Part shown: in pieces, positions 28,045 through 36,613 of the stretch
Position numbering within the stretch: position 1 is the stretch's first letter
Layout: every line of letters begins with the position of its first letter
Source: Paracidovorax avenae ATCC 19860
GTDB lineage: Bacteria; Pseudomonadota; Gammaproteobacteria; Burkholderiales; Burkholderiaceae_C
Assembly (NCBI RefSeq): GCF_000176855.2
Contig: NC_015138.1
Coordinates: forward strand, 248,001 to 312,000
Length of the DNA stretch: 64,000 bases
Direction of reading: 5' to 3'
Position numbers and translations under genes: made by a program
Notes under the pieces: generated by a model
Databases searched by the model: none
Told to the model about the DNA's origin: nothing
Seen by the model: the letters and a program-made list of their open reading frames with translations, nothing else

Positions 28045-29493
28045 ATGAACGACAACCGACCCGCGCTCGCCGCCCTGTGCCTGACGATGCTGATGCCCTC
28101 GCTGGACACCAGCATCGCCAATGCCAGCCTGCCCGTGCTCGCCCACGCCCTCGGGGCATCGTTCGCGCAAGTGCAGTGGGTGGTGCTGGCCTACCTGCTC
28201 ACCATCACCGCGCTGATCGTCGGCGCCGGCCGGCTCGGCGACCTGCTCGGGCGCGGGCGGCTGCTCGTCGCCGGCATCGCGCTCTTCACCGTTGCCTCGC
28301 TGCTGTGCGGGCTCGCGCCGACGCTCGCCACGCTGGCGGCGGCGCGCGTGCTGCAGGGCCTGGGCGCCGCGGCGATGCTGGCGCTGACCGTCGCGCTCGT
28401 CGGCGAAACGATGCCGCGCGACCGCACCGGCGCGGCGATGGGCCTGCTCGGCACGATGTCGGCCATCGGCACGACGCTCGGGCCGTCGCTGGGCGGCCTG
28501 CTCACCACGGCCCTGGGCTGGCGCGCGATCTTCCTCGTCAACGTGCCGGTCGGCCTCGTCAACCTGTGGCTGGCGCGCCGGCACCTGCCGATGGCGCGCC
28601 CTGCCACCGCAGGCGCCGGGCCGCGCTTCGACATCCCTGGCACCGTGCTGCTGGCAGGCACGCTCGCCGCCTACGCGATCGCGACGACGGTCGGCCGCGG
28701 CCATGCGCTCGCGTGGATGGCCGCCGCGCTGGCCGGCGGGCTCGCGTTCGTGGCGGTCGAGGCGTGCGCCGCTGCACCGCTGGTGCGGCTCTCGATGTTC
28801 CGCGACGCGGCACTGTGCGCGGGCCTCGCGACGACGGCGCTGGTGGCGACCGTGATCGCCACCACGCTCGTGGTCGGCCCGTTCTACCTCGCCCGCGCGC
28901 TGGCATTGCCAGCGGGCATCGTGGGCGTCGTACTGTCGTGCGGCCCGATGGTGTCTGCGCTGGCGGGGGCGCCGGCTGGGCGCGTCGTGGACCGCGTCGG
29001 CGCTTCTCGAGTGGTGGTTGGCGGCCTCGCCGCGATGTTTGCGGGCACCCTGCTGCTGGCATTGCTGCCATCGGGCCTGGGCGTGGCGGGATGGCTCGCC
29101 GGCATCGTGGTGACGACGGTGGGCTACGCGAGCTTCCAGGCCGCCAACAACACCGCGCTGATGCACGGCGCCGCCGCAGCGCAGCGCGGTCTTGTCTCCG
29201 GACTGATGAGCCTCGCGCGCAACCTCGGCCTCGTCACCGGCGTGGCGGCACTGGGCGCGGTGTTCGCCACGGCATCGTCGTCGGCCGATGTCGCGAGCGC
29301 GGGCGCGGCGGCCGTCGCGCGGGGCATGCACCGCACCTTCGCGGTGGACGCCGTGCTGATGGGCGCCGCGCTCGCCATCGCGCTGGCCGGAGCGTGGCTG
29401 CGCCGGGGCGGTGCCGACGACCCACCGACCGGTACGCTCGACGCTGCCCTCAAGCCTTCTTCACCGCCCGCGTCGCCACGAACGTCGGCATGA
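28045..29493 (+). CDS. MFS drug exporter (DHA2/EmrB-QacA type)
   Basis: Inner-membrane proton antiporter of 482 residues with about fourteen hydrophobic segments. Family markers: LDTSIANASLPVLA in the first helix (motif D1), GRLGDLLGRGRLL between helices 2 and 3 (motif A), and GAAMGLLGTMSAIGTTLGPSLGGLL in helix 5 (motif C). ATG 28045 is preferred because GGAA lies 8 bp upstream; ATG 28039 is possible. The LysR gene across the divergent gap is its likely regulator. The last 44 bp overlap the convergent methyltransferase gene. Confidence 0.92.
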   Translation: MNDNRPALAALCLTMLMPSLDTSIANASLPVLAHALGASFAQVQWVVLAYLLTITALIVGAGRLGDLLGRGRLLVAGIALFTVASLLCGLAPTLATLAAARVLQGLGAAAMLALTVALVGETMPRDRTGAAMGLLGTMSAIGTTLGPSLGGLLTTALGWRAIFLVNVPVGLVNLWLARRHLPMARPATAGAGPRFDIPGTVLLAGTLAAYAIATTVGRGHALAWMAAALAGGLAFVAVEACAAAPLVRLSMFRDAALCAGLATTALVATVIATTLVVGPFYLARALALPAGIVGVVLSCGPMVSALAGAPAGRVVDRVGASRVVVGGLAAMFAGTLLLALLPSGLGVAGWLAGIVVTTVGYASFQAANNTALMHGAAAAQRGLVSGLMSLARNLGLVTGVAALGAVFATASSSADVASAGAAAVARGMHRTFAVDAVLMGAALAIALAGAWLRRGGADDPPTGTLDAALKPSSPPASPRTSA

Positions 29494-30241
29494 CGTTCTC
29501 CACCACGAACCGCGGATGCGGCTGCCAGTCTTCATGGAAGCCCGTCAGCACGAAGCCCGCATCCAGTTGGCCGCCGATCTGGTCGGCGAGCGTGTGGCCG
29601 AAGACCAGCGCCTCTCCGCGGCTTTGCTTGTCCGCCAGGGCCTCGGGCGGCAGGTGCGCCACGTCGGAATAGGGCAGTCGCCACACCGGCTTCACCAGGC
29701 CCTGGGCGCGCAGGGTAGGGTCCCGGTCGCCGATGAACACCACCGGGTTCCAGAAGCTCGACAGCAGCGTGCCGCCGGGCACGAGCACGCGCGCGCATTC
29801 CCGCCACACGGGCCGCACATCCGGCACGTAGAGGTTGGAGATGGGGTGGAAGATCAGGTCGAAGCTGGCATCGGCGAACACGCCCAGGTCCCGCATGTCG
29901 CCCTGCACGCAGCGCAGGTCCAGGCCTTCCCGCTCGGCCACGGCGCGGTCCTGCGCGAGCTGGCCGGCCGAGGCGTCGTACACCGTCACCTCGGCGCCCG
30001 CCGCCGCGAGGATGGGGGCCTGCTGGCCCCCTCCGGCGGCCAGGCAGAGGATGCGCAGGCCGGCAACCTGCTCCAGCCATCCCGCGGGCAGCGGGCCCGG
30101 CGTGAGGTGGACCTGCCAGTGCCCGGCGCGCGCGGCGGCGATGGCCTCGGGGCCGACCGGGGCGGACCATTCGCAGCCCTGCGCGGCCTAGCGGTCCCAG
30201 GCAGCCTGGTTGTGGGCGAGGATGTCGATGGGATGGTTCAT
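29450..30241 (-). pseudogene. Class I SAM-dependent methyltransferase with in-frame TAG at codon 18
   Basis: The natural start is ATG 30241 (MNHPIDILAHNQAAWDR). The next codon, at 30188-30190, is TAG, after which the same frame continues with AAQGCEWSAPVG and a complete methyltransferase domain. That includes the SAM loop LRILCLAAGGGQQAPILAAAG, VTVYDASAGQL, VQGDMRDL and the ADASFDLIFHP segment, ending at 29450. CAG to TAG is the simplest change. With the stop read through, the product would be about 263 residues, normal for the family. A downstream GTG start (29989) would omit the SAM-binding loop, so the gene is probably inactive. It abuts the integron remnant. Confidence 0.8.
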
Positions 30242-30254
30242 GGTTTTTGAGCGT

Positions 30255-30640
30255 GGCGACGGCGCATTCCCGCTCCCGATCATTGTCGCTCTTGGCTTGG
30301 CGTACCACGGCCACCCCACGGTCAAACTCCATGTCCTTGACCTGCAAGCGCAGGCCTTTCCAATCAGCCGCATGCCGGTACCGTACAGCAGGCGGCCAGC
30401 AAGGCCGTCAAAACAGAGGGAATGCGCTTGGGCGTGCGCGCCATCGAGCCATGGCAGGTCCATGCCCGACACCTCGCGGTAGAGGAAAACCTTCGATTTC
30501 CAGCTGCCCGATGTCTCATGGATGCCGCAAGCCGTGCCGTTTCACGAACATGTGCACCTATTGCACGCAGGCCTGCTCGGTACTCAGGCTATAGTGTTTG
30601 TAACGAATCGCTCACGGACCTGATCCAGCAACCGTGCGGC
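30255..30640 (-). pseudogene. Integron integrase (IntI) remnant
   Basis: Translation of the minus strand in shifting frames gives, in the right order, segments of an integron tyrosine recombinase. They are LLDQVRER, then YKHYSLSTEQACVQ (stop) VHMFVKRHGLRHP (stop) DIGQLEIEGF, then LYREVSGMDLPWLDGA, then LLYGTGMRL, then GLRLQVKDMEFDRGVAVVRQ. These match the N-terminal SAM-like domain, the PWLD linker and the GTGMRL region around the first catalytic Arg. Two stops, at least two frame changes and internal deletions are present, and the C-terminal catalytic half is gone. The strand and position put attI and cassettes on its right, where cassette-like features are in fact seen. Confidence 0.85.
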
Positions 30641-30661
30641 GTGCAACACAGGAGGGGGGGC

Positions 30662-30805
30662 ATGGCTGAATTTAATTCTGTATTTTTGTACAGCACACGC
30701 GCCGTCAAGCTGGGCTACAAGCCCCTTTCCGCGTTTTCTTCGCACCAATTTAGACCGCAAGCGCCAGATATGGCCTGCGGCTTGGTGCGGTCTACATTAC
30801 GTTAG
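30662..30805 (+). CDS. Small cassette-like open reading frame
   Basis: A 47-residue frame starting at ATG 30662 directly behind a strong GGAGGGGGGG ribosome site and ending in the TAG of the GTTAGGC core at 30801-30807. No domain or signal is recognised (MAEFNSVFLYSTRAVKLGY at the start). Its 3' half lies within the attC-like palindrome, as is common for integron cassette genes. Base composition is lower in GC than the flanks. Coding status is uncertain. Confidence 0.45.
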   Translation: MAEFNSVFLYSTRAVKLGYKPLSAFSSHQFRPQAPDMACGLVRSTLR

Positions 30806-30807
30806 GC
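30741..30807 (+). other. attC-like imperfect palindrome with GTTAGGC core
   Basis: CGCACCAA (30741-30748) pairs with TTGGTGCG (30782-30789). Inside these arms, CCGCA/TGCGG and GCCA/TGGC pair further, with bulges. The structure is followed by the core site GTTAGGC at 30801-30807, fitting the R' consensus GTTRRRY of integron attC sites. A convincing R'' core was not found on the left, so the site is a candidate only. It lies where the first cassette boundary is expected after the IntI remnant. Confidence 0.5.
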
Positions 30808-30820
30808 CTCACATCACGCC

Positions 30821-31206
30821 ATGCAGCCACACCTTGCCATATTCCATGTGGACAGTGTTCCAGACGCGACATTCGCCGATTTCCAGACCACCCTCGCTAA
30901 CGAGCAAATAAACATCATAGTGGTTAGCCGCGAACCAAATGGCCCATTCGCTGGACTGGAGTGGCTCATGCCGACATTTGTTGTTGGGTTCGTTGCGGCG
31001 ATGGCCCTAAAGGCGAGAAATTCAAATTACTGCTGCGCAGACCAATTTCAATCCAAGACTACGACAAATCAATCGATGCATTCCTCGATTTTCTTCGGGA
31101 CATCAATGGCGGAGAGCTGCTAGCTCGATGCCTGGAAATATCCAAACAGATCGGAAAACCATGCTTGTGGTATTCGGCGAAAAGATGGGGAAAATTTCCC
31201 CAATAA
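30821..31206 (+). pseudogene. Hypothetical cassette gene, apparently frameshifted
   Basis: ATG 30821, just after the GTTAGGC core, opens a frame reading MQPHLAIFHVDSVPDATFADF and LEWLMPTFVVGFVA. Around 31000-31012 the protein-like character moves to another frame: GPKGEKFKLLLRRPISIQDYD and on to GKPCLWYSAKRWGKFPQ, with its stop at 31206. Combined length would be about 128 residues. No family is recognised. Because each half looks coding only on its own side, a frameshift is likelier than two genes. Composition is near 50% GC, unlike the chromosome. Confidence 0.45.
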
Positions 31207-31370
31207 ATAAAAGAACTGGCCAAATAATAGACTTACTCATCAAACTCAGTGCCTATGGTTTAAGTGTGGAGGGATTGATCGGTGAAAATGTGCGGAATAA
31301 TACATAATACCTTGGGATGTACCTTCGTCATGTCAAACGCAAAACGGTCTGACTGTTTGATTGAGCTGGC

Positions 31371-31394
31371 GCCAACCTTACGGTTGGCTCTTTT
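31371..31394 (+). terminator. Hairpin with T-tract before the NACHT gene
   Basis: GCCAACC-TTAC-GGTTGGC (31371-31388) is followed by TCTTTT, the shape of a Rho-independent terminator. It may end the cassette transcript, or be part of a recombination site, because GTTAGGG at 31433-31439 resembles an attC core 45 bp further on. Confidence 0.55.
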
Positions 31395-31488
31395 CAGTCG
31401 CCTCGCTCCTTAAATATCAGCTTATCGCGGGCGTTAGGGCAGATATAGACCACAGCCTTCCAAAATTTAGACCTCTGGACTCACCAAC

Positions 31489-34308
31489 ATGGCTACAACG
31501 CAAAGTTCCGTTGCCCTTGCTAAACCACAGAGCATTTGGGCTCGCAAGGTAAAAATTGATCTGAAGCCACTCTTCAAAGCATTGGCCAAGGCAGCAACTC
31601 ATGCGGCAACCCTAAAGTTTGAGGAGTTAGGTAATGATGCAGTAGAAGCAGCGACGAGCTTGGGAATTGAAACACCAGTTCACGAGTTGGCCTACGTGCT
31701 TCTCAAGCGCGCTATCCTTGATGCACTGCTATCCCTCACAAGAGAAAGCAATTCCCACATTAACCCCGATCTGTGCCAGATTGACGCGCTCAGCGAACGG
31801 ACAGAATCGCTGCTTGAAAGCATTTCTGTTAGTTTCGGACGCGACTTCTTTCAATCTCCGGGCAAAATTCCATTCGTAAAAACCGTGTCAGAGGCGTATG
31901 CGCAATGGCTTTGTGATGCTGGAGTCGCACCAAACGCTGCATTATCGATCGCTAGCCGCCTACCACAGTACTTCACATTTTCACTCGCCAATGAATGGCG
32001 CGCCAACGCCGGTAGATACAAGATTCTTCTTGAACAAAATGGCACTCCCTTTTCAGCAGCCGAAGCCGCACAGCATGGCTGGCAACTTTATTTTTCTTTT
32101 CTCAGGAAGCGCGTATCAGAGAGCGTTTTCGACGAACCATTTGGTTTGTCACAAATATATGTGCCGTTGAATGCGTACTATCTTGAGCCGAAGGAGAGAT
32201 GTAGCGACTCAACGTCAATGTTGAAGAGTCCGCAAAAGCGCGTGTGCGTACGACTCGACGCAGAACTGAAGCGCTGGATGGGGGCGAAAAATAAAGCAGA
32301 CGCGTTGCGGGTTATCAGCGGGGGACCAGGTAGCGGCAAATCGTCATTCACCAAAATGTTCTGCTGTGAATTAGCAGAGAGCGGGCACGCAAAGCCGATA
32401 TATATCCCCCTTCACCTAATTGATCCTACGCGAGACGTTGCTCAAGAAGTAGAACGATTCGTCAGAGATGAAGGACTCCTTGGCTTCAATCCACTCGATC
32501 CGGATCGCGCCGAGGACGATCTGCTGTTGGTTTTCGACGGCCTAGATGAACTGGCAAGCATGGGAAAGGTTGCCGCCCAAGTAGCACGGGACTTTGTCCA
32601 AGCGGTCGAGCGGATGCTAGAAAGACGAAATCTGGGGCCCCATCCCATCTACATTCTGCTAAGCGGTCGTGAACTCATCGTCCAAGAAAATGAGACCGAG
32701 TTCCGTCGTCCGAAGCAGATTTTGTCTATTTTGCCGTATCTGGTAACAGATGAGAACGAATTGTACAAAGATCCAAAGAAGCTTCTCGAAATCGATTTGC
32801 GACAGCAATGGTGGAAAAATTATGGAGAACTGATTGGTGCAACGTTTCAGGCATTGCCCAAAGAATTGCAGATCCGAGAAATCGATGAAATTACAGCGCA
32901 GCCACTCCTAAACTACTTGGTTGCGCTCAGCTATCGCCGCGGAAAACTAGAATTCTCGAAATCGCTGAATCTGAATAGCGTTTATGGCGATTTGGTGGCA
33001 GCAGTACATGAGCGTGCTTATGAAAAAACACGAACATACCGCCCTATTAGTCACCTCAAGCTCAATGAGTTTGCGAGAGTTCTTGAAGAGATCGGTCTCG
33101 CTGCATGGCATGGTAGCGACGGTCGATCAACTTCTGTTCGTGAAATTATGTTGCACTGCCAGCAAAGTGGTCTTGAGTCCCTACTTAAGTCGTTTACTGA
33201 AGGGGCTCAGGCCGGTGTCACAAAACTTCTAGCTGCATTCTTCTTCCGCCGTAGCGGTGAAAACGTCGGCGACGATGCTGCATTTGTATTCACACATAAG
33301 AGCTTTGGTGAGTATCTTACCGCCACTCGAATCGTGCGAGGCCTTGAGCGGGTCGTGACAGAACGGGCACGCCGGAATAAGAATACTGATGACGGCTTCG
33401 ACATCAGTGACGCGCTCGTCTATTGGATAAAGCTGGCGGGGCCAGCGCCCATGACCGAATATCTCCAAACCTTCTTACAACGCGAAATCGCTCAACGCAC
33501 CGACATAGATCTATCTGAATGGCAGTCAATACTTTCTGAATTGATGGCAGCAGCCATAAATAGGCTTCTACCCATTGAGCGAATCGGAAACCTATCTTAC
33601 GCTACCTGCGTAAGATATGAGACCAATGCAAGCACGGCACTCCTTATAGCTCTAAACGCATGCTCTTTAGCACTTCGTCGAGTGGCAAAGCTGCAGTTCG
33701 CAACTGAGACCAGTCTCGGTACATTCTTAAGGAGAGTCTGCCCTCAACGTTCGGGTCCGAAGTCGCCCCTTTTGTACTCCGCACTGTCATTTATGGATTT
33801 TTCAGGGCAGTGTTTGGATATGTTTGATTTTTATGGAGCAAACTTGGACCATACGATATGGAAAGGATCCAAGGTGCATTTCGCAACCTTCGGGAGAGCA
33901 TCCATTTCTGACGCCGACTTTTCAAAAGCCATTCTTACTTGGTCCCGATTTGATGACGCGAGCATCAAAAATTCCAACTTTGACGGCGCCAACCTCACTT
34001 CAACAGCATGGCCGGGTGCAATGCTTGATGCCAGTAGTTTCCAAGAATGTGATTTCCGTAGTGCCGATTTTGGCGGCACGTTTATTAAACTATGTCATTT
34101 TAATATGGCAACGCTAAGTGAATCTACGCTCAACGAATGTAGTGAATTTATAGCCTCTTCAATTAATGGCGCAATCATTTGCGCCGATGATGAAAACCTC
34201 ATCCGATGGCGGTCTGAGGATAAACACAACGTTCAGGGTTCTTTTGATATCCGTCAGGAACATGAAATTCGGTCGCCCCACTCCCGTAGAAGACGCAACA
34301 AAGCGTAA
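31489..34308 (+). CDS. NACHT-type STAND NTPase with C-terminal pentapeptide-like repeats
   Basis: A 939-residue protein. Residues 1-270 form an alpha-helical N-terminal region of unknown type. The NTPase has Walker A ISGGPGSGKSSFTK (about 278-291) and Walker B DDLLLVFDGLDELAS (about 343-357), with the extra small/acidic residues typical of NACHT rather than AAA. A sensor-like SGRELI follows near 393. After a helical middle domain, residues about 768-885 contain pentapeptide-like units (GANLDH, DADFSKA, NSNFDGANL, SADFGG) likely to form a quadrilateral helix. No signal peptide is present. Near 50% GC in a high-GC chromosome indicates transfer. Bacterial NACHT proteins can give phage immunity through target sensing and abortive response; that role is inferred from architecture and island context. 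Confidence 0.85.
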   Translation: MATTQSSVALAKPQSIWARKVKIDLKPLFKALAKAATHAATLKFEELGNDAVEAATSLGIETPVHELAYVLLKRAILDALLSLTRESNSHINPDLCQIDALSERTESLLESISVSFGRDFFQSPGKIPFVKTVSEAYAQWLCDAGVAPNAALSIASRLPQYFTFSLANEWRANAGRYKILLEQNGTPFSAAEAAQHGWQLYFSFLRKRVSESVFDEPFGLSQIYVPLNAYYLEPKERCSDSTSMLKSPQKRVCVRLDAELKRWMGAKNKADALRVISGGPGSGKSSFTKMFCCELAESGHAKPIYIPLHLIDPTRDVAQEVERFVRDEGLLGFNPLDPDRAEDDLLLVFDGLDELASMGKVAAQVARDFVQAVERMLERRNLGPHPIYILLSGRELIVQENETEFRRPKQILSILPYLVTDENELYKDPKKLLEIDLRQQWWKNYGELIGATFQALPKELQIREIDEITAQPLLNYLVALSYRRGKLEFSKSLNLNSVYGDLVAAVHERAYEKTRTYRPISHLKLNEFARVLEEIGLAAWHGSDGRSTSVREIMLHCQQSGLESLLKSFTEGAQAGVTKLLAAFFFRRSGENVGDDAAFVFTHKSFGEYLTATRIVRGLERVVTERARRNKNTDDGFDISDALVYWIKLAGPAPMTEYLQTFLQREIAQRTDIDLSEWQSILSELMAAAINRLLPIERIGNLSYATCVRYETNASTALLIALNACSLALRRVAKLQFATETSLGTFLRRVCPQRSGPKSPLLYSALSFMDFSGQCLDMFDFYGANLDHTIWKGSKVHFATFGRASISDADFSKAILTWSRFDDASIKNSNFDGANLTSTAWPGAMLDASSFQECDFRSADFGGTFIKLCHFNMATLSESTLNECSEFIASSINGAIICADDENLIRWRSEDKHNVQGSFDIRQEHEIRSPHSRRRRNKA

Positions 34309-34605
34309 TCCCACTAGCTCAGTTGACACGCTTCCTCTCTCCTCACGCCGAGCAAGAATGCGGAGCTTTCACCGACGTGAATCGCCCCCGGACGATTCAC
34401 GCACGAGCAAGTCGAAGTAGTTCCTCATGAGCTTCAGGGCCTTCTTAGCAATGAGACGCGCATACAGTTGTTCAGCAACCAGCCACCTCACGCTTCCGTC
34501 GAGAGGGAGTCGCCCTGGCAAGCCGGGTCGATCCTCTTATGCCAAACGTCGAATATCTGCTTCTTGATCCCACCCGCGACGGCTCTGGCCGTCAACAGCC
34601 CCTAC
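34309..34605. other. Gene-free stretch with hairpin at island edge
   Basis: No convincing gene is seen in these 297 bp between the NACHT stop and the LysR stop. A palindrome GTGAATCG-n7-CGATTCAC (34378-34400) could terminate or mark an element end. The minus strand has short fragments such as KKALKLMRNYFDLL that may be remnants of a lost gene, but none could be assigned. Composition shifts back to high GC near 34600. Confidence 0.5.
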
Positions 34606-35535
34606 TCACATCGCCTCCACATCCGCCCCCACCTGGAACACCCGCGCAAAGTCGCAGCACGACTGCGCCAGCATGATCACCGAAGCCACCAGCGCGCTGC
34701 GCTGTTCCCCCCGCACCATCGCCACGTAGGGCACGGGCGGCAGGGGCGGCTGCACGTCGATCTCGGCCAGCATGCCGGCGGCGACCAGGGGGGCGAGGCA
34801 GTGGCGGGGCAGGTAGCTCACGCCCAGGCCGGAGATGGTGAGGCCGGCCAGGGCGATCAGGTTGCTGACCACCAGGGTGTCCGCGGGCTCCACGCCGCGC
34901 TCGCGCATCCAGCCATCGTAGATGCGGCCGGTGCCGGAGGCGTTGCCCTGCACCAGCAGGCGGTGGGCGGCCAGGTCGTGCAGGCGCACGGGGCGCCCGG
35001 GGGCGGGGGGCTGCACGAGGCCGGGGCGGCACATCCAGGCGCTTTCGACCTGGCCCACGGGCTTGGCGGGCAGGCGGCTGTCGCCGAAGGCGTCGGGCAC
35101 GATGATGAGGTCCAGCGCGTCGGCCAGCAGCTTGTCGCGCAGGGGCACGCTGCCGTCCACGTCGGGCTCCAGCGTGACCTTGGGGTAGTGCGCGCGCACC
35201 AGGCCCACCAGGCGCGGCAGCCAGGTCATGGCCGTGAGTTCCGTCACGCCGATGCGCAGGCGGCGCTCGATCACCCCGGGCTTGCCGAATTGCTCCACCG
35301 CCGCATCGCGCTCGCGCAGCAGCTTGCGCGCCAGCATGAACATCTCCTCGCCTTTTTCCGTCAGGCGGGCGCTGCGCTGGCTGCGGTCGAACAGGGCGGT
35401 ATCGAAGATCTGCTCCAGTTCGTGCACCCGCTTGGAGATGGCGGACTGCGTGGTGTGCAGCTTGCGGGCGGCGGGCGCGAAGCCGCCGAGCTGGCCGATC
35501 CAGTACAGGGCTTCCAGTTGCTTGAAGGTCATCAT
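34606..35535 (-). CDS. LysR-family regulator
   Basis: A 309-residue regulator from ATG 35535 (MMTFKQLEALYWIGQLGGFAPAARKLHTTQSAISKRV). The second ATG at 35532 and an upstream one (MNKSDG) are also possible. The LysR substrate domain follows, with RLRIGVTELTAMTWLPRLVGL at its start. It is divergent from the amino-acid-type receptor at 35696 over 160 bp, so it probably regulates the receptor-aminotransferase pair. It ends in the transition zone from the low-GC island to normal chromosome. Confidence 0.92.
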   Translation of the reverse strand: MMTFKQLEALYWIGQLGGFAPAARKLHTTQSAISKRVHELEQIFDTALFDRSQRSARLTEKGEEMFMLARKLLRERDAAVEQFGKPGVIERRLRIGVTELTAMTWLPRLVGLVRAHYPKVTLEPDVDGSVPLRDKLLADALDLIIVPDAFGDSRLPAKPVGQVESAWMCRPGLVQPPAPGRPVRLHDLAAHRLLVQGNASGTGRIYDGWMRERGVEPADTLVVSNLIALAGLTISGLGVSYLPRHCLAPLVAAGMLAEIDVQPPLPPVPYVAMVRGEQRSALVASVIMLAQSCCDFARVFQVGADVEAM

Positions 35536-35695
35536 GGCAGGTGTCGATCCATCGCTTTTGTTCATGCGATTCGAGCACAAAAAATCGCTTTTCGAGAAAT
35601 GATGCCGCTTTCACAATGGGCTGCATCCCGGCCGTGGCGCTGACCGCCCGCGGCTTCCCTCCGTCCGCCGCCGCCTTCCTCCAGGAGTGCCCGCC

Positions 35696-36613
35696 ATGAC
35701 TTCCCGCCGCCTTTTCTCGTCCTCGTCCCTGGCCGCCCTGCTGGGCGCCTGCCTGCTGGCCCACGGCGCCGCCGCCAGCGCGCAGGAGATCGACACGCTG
35801 GCACGCATCAAGCAGACCGGGGTCATCACCATCGGCAGCCGCGACAGCTCGATCCCGTTCTCGTACAGCCCCAAGGGCGGCAGCGAGCCGGTAGGCTTTT
35901 CCAACGACATCTGCCTGAAGATCGTCGATGCGGTGAAGGCGAAGCTGGGCCTGCCAGCGCTGCGCGTGCAGTACACGCTGCTCAATTCGCTCAACCGCAT
36001 TCCGCTGATGCAGAACGGCACGGTGGACCTGGACTGCGCCACCACCACCAATTCCGTGGTGCGCCAGCAGATGGTGGCGTTCGCGCCCAGCCATTTCGTG
36101 GCGGGCATCACCGTGGCGGTGAAAAAGAATTCGGGCATCAACTCCCTGTCGGATCTCGCGGGCAAGACGGTGGCCACCGTGGCCGGCAGTACCTCGGTGC
36201 AGCTGCTGCGCACCTACAAGCGCGCCGAGGCGCTGGAGGTGCGCGAGCTGAGCGGCAAGGACACGGCCGACGCCTTCCTGCTGCTGGCCAATGGCCGGGC
36301 CGACGCCTACGTGCTGGACGACGTGCAACTGGCCGGGCTGATCGCCTCCTCGCCCAACCCGGGTGAATACCGCATGCTGCGCGACGTGGTGCTGCGCCAG
36401 GAGCCCTACGGCATCATGTTCCGCAAGAACGATCCGCAGTTCGAGGCGCTGGTGGACGAGACCGTCACGCAGCTCATGAAGAGCGGCGATATGGAGCGCC
36501 TCTACGCCCGCTGGTTCACCCAGCCGATCCCGCCCAACAACGTGAACCTGAACTTCCCGATGACGGAGGCCGTGCGCGAGGCCTACCGCAATCCCAGCAA
36601 GAAGGGCGTGTGA
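35696..36613 (+). CDS. Amino-acid-type ABC transporter substrate-binding protein
   Basis: Periplasmic receptor of 305 residues, GltI-like. A signal peptide (RRLFSSSSLAALLGACLLAHGAAASAQ) ends near residue 29. The SBP_bac_3 domain follows: IKQTGVITIGSRDSSIPFSY, then MQNGTVDLDCATTTNS and the LAGKTVATVAGSTS lobe 2 motif. The start at 35696 has CAGGAG upstream. Its stop overlaps the next start (TGATG), so the aminotransferase is translationally coupled. No cognate permease or ATPase lies beside it; the orphan receptor may share components or serve as a sensor. Confidence 0.92.
   Translation: MTSRRLFSSSSLAALLGACLLAHGAAASAQEIDTLARIKQTGVITIGSRDSSIPFSYSPKGGSEPVGFSNDICLKIVDAVKAKLGLPALRVQYTLLNSLNRIPLMQNGTVDLDCATTTNSVVRQQMVAFAPSHFVAGITVAVKKNSGINSLSDLAGKTVATVAGSTSVQLLRTYKRAEALEVRELSGKDTADAFLLLANGRADAYVLDDVQLAGLIASSPNPGEYRMLRDVVLRQEPYGIMFRKNDPQFEALVDETVTQLMKSGDMERLYARWFTQPIPPNNVNLNFPMTEAVREAYRNPSKKGV

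Noticed and set aside
34309..34605. Transposase remnant downstream of the NACHT gene
   Set aside because: Short minus-strand fragments look protein-like but could not be aligned to any known transposase; reported only as gene-free.
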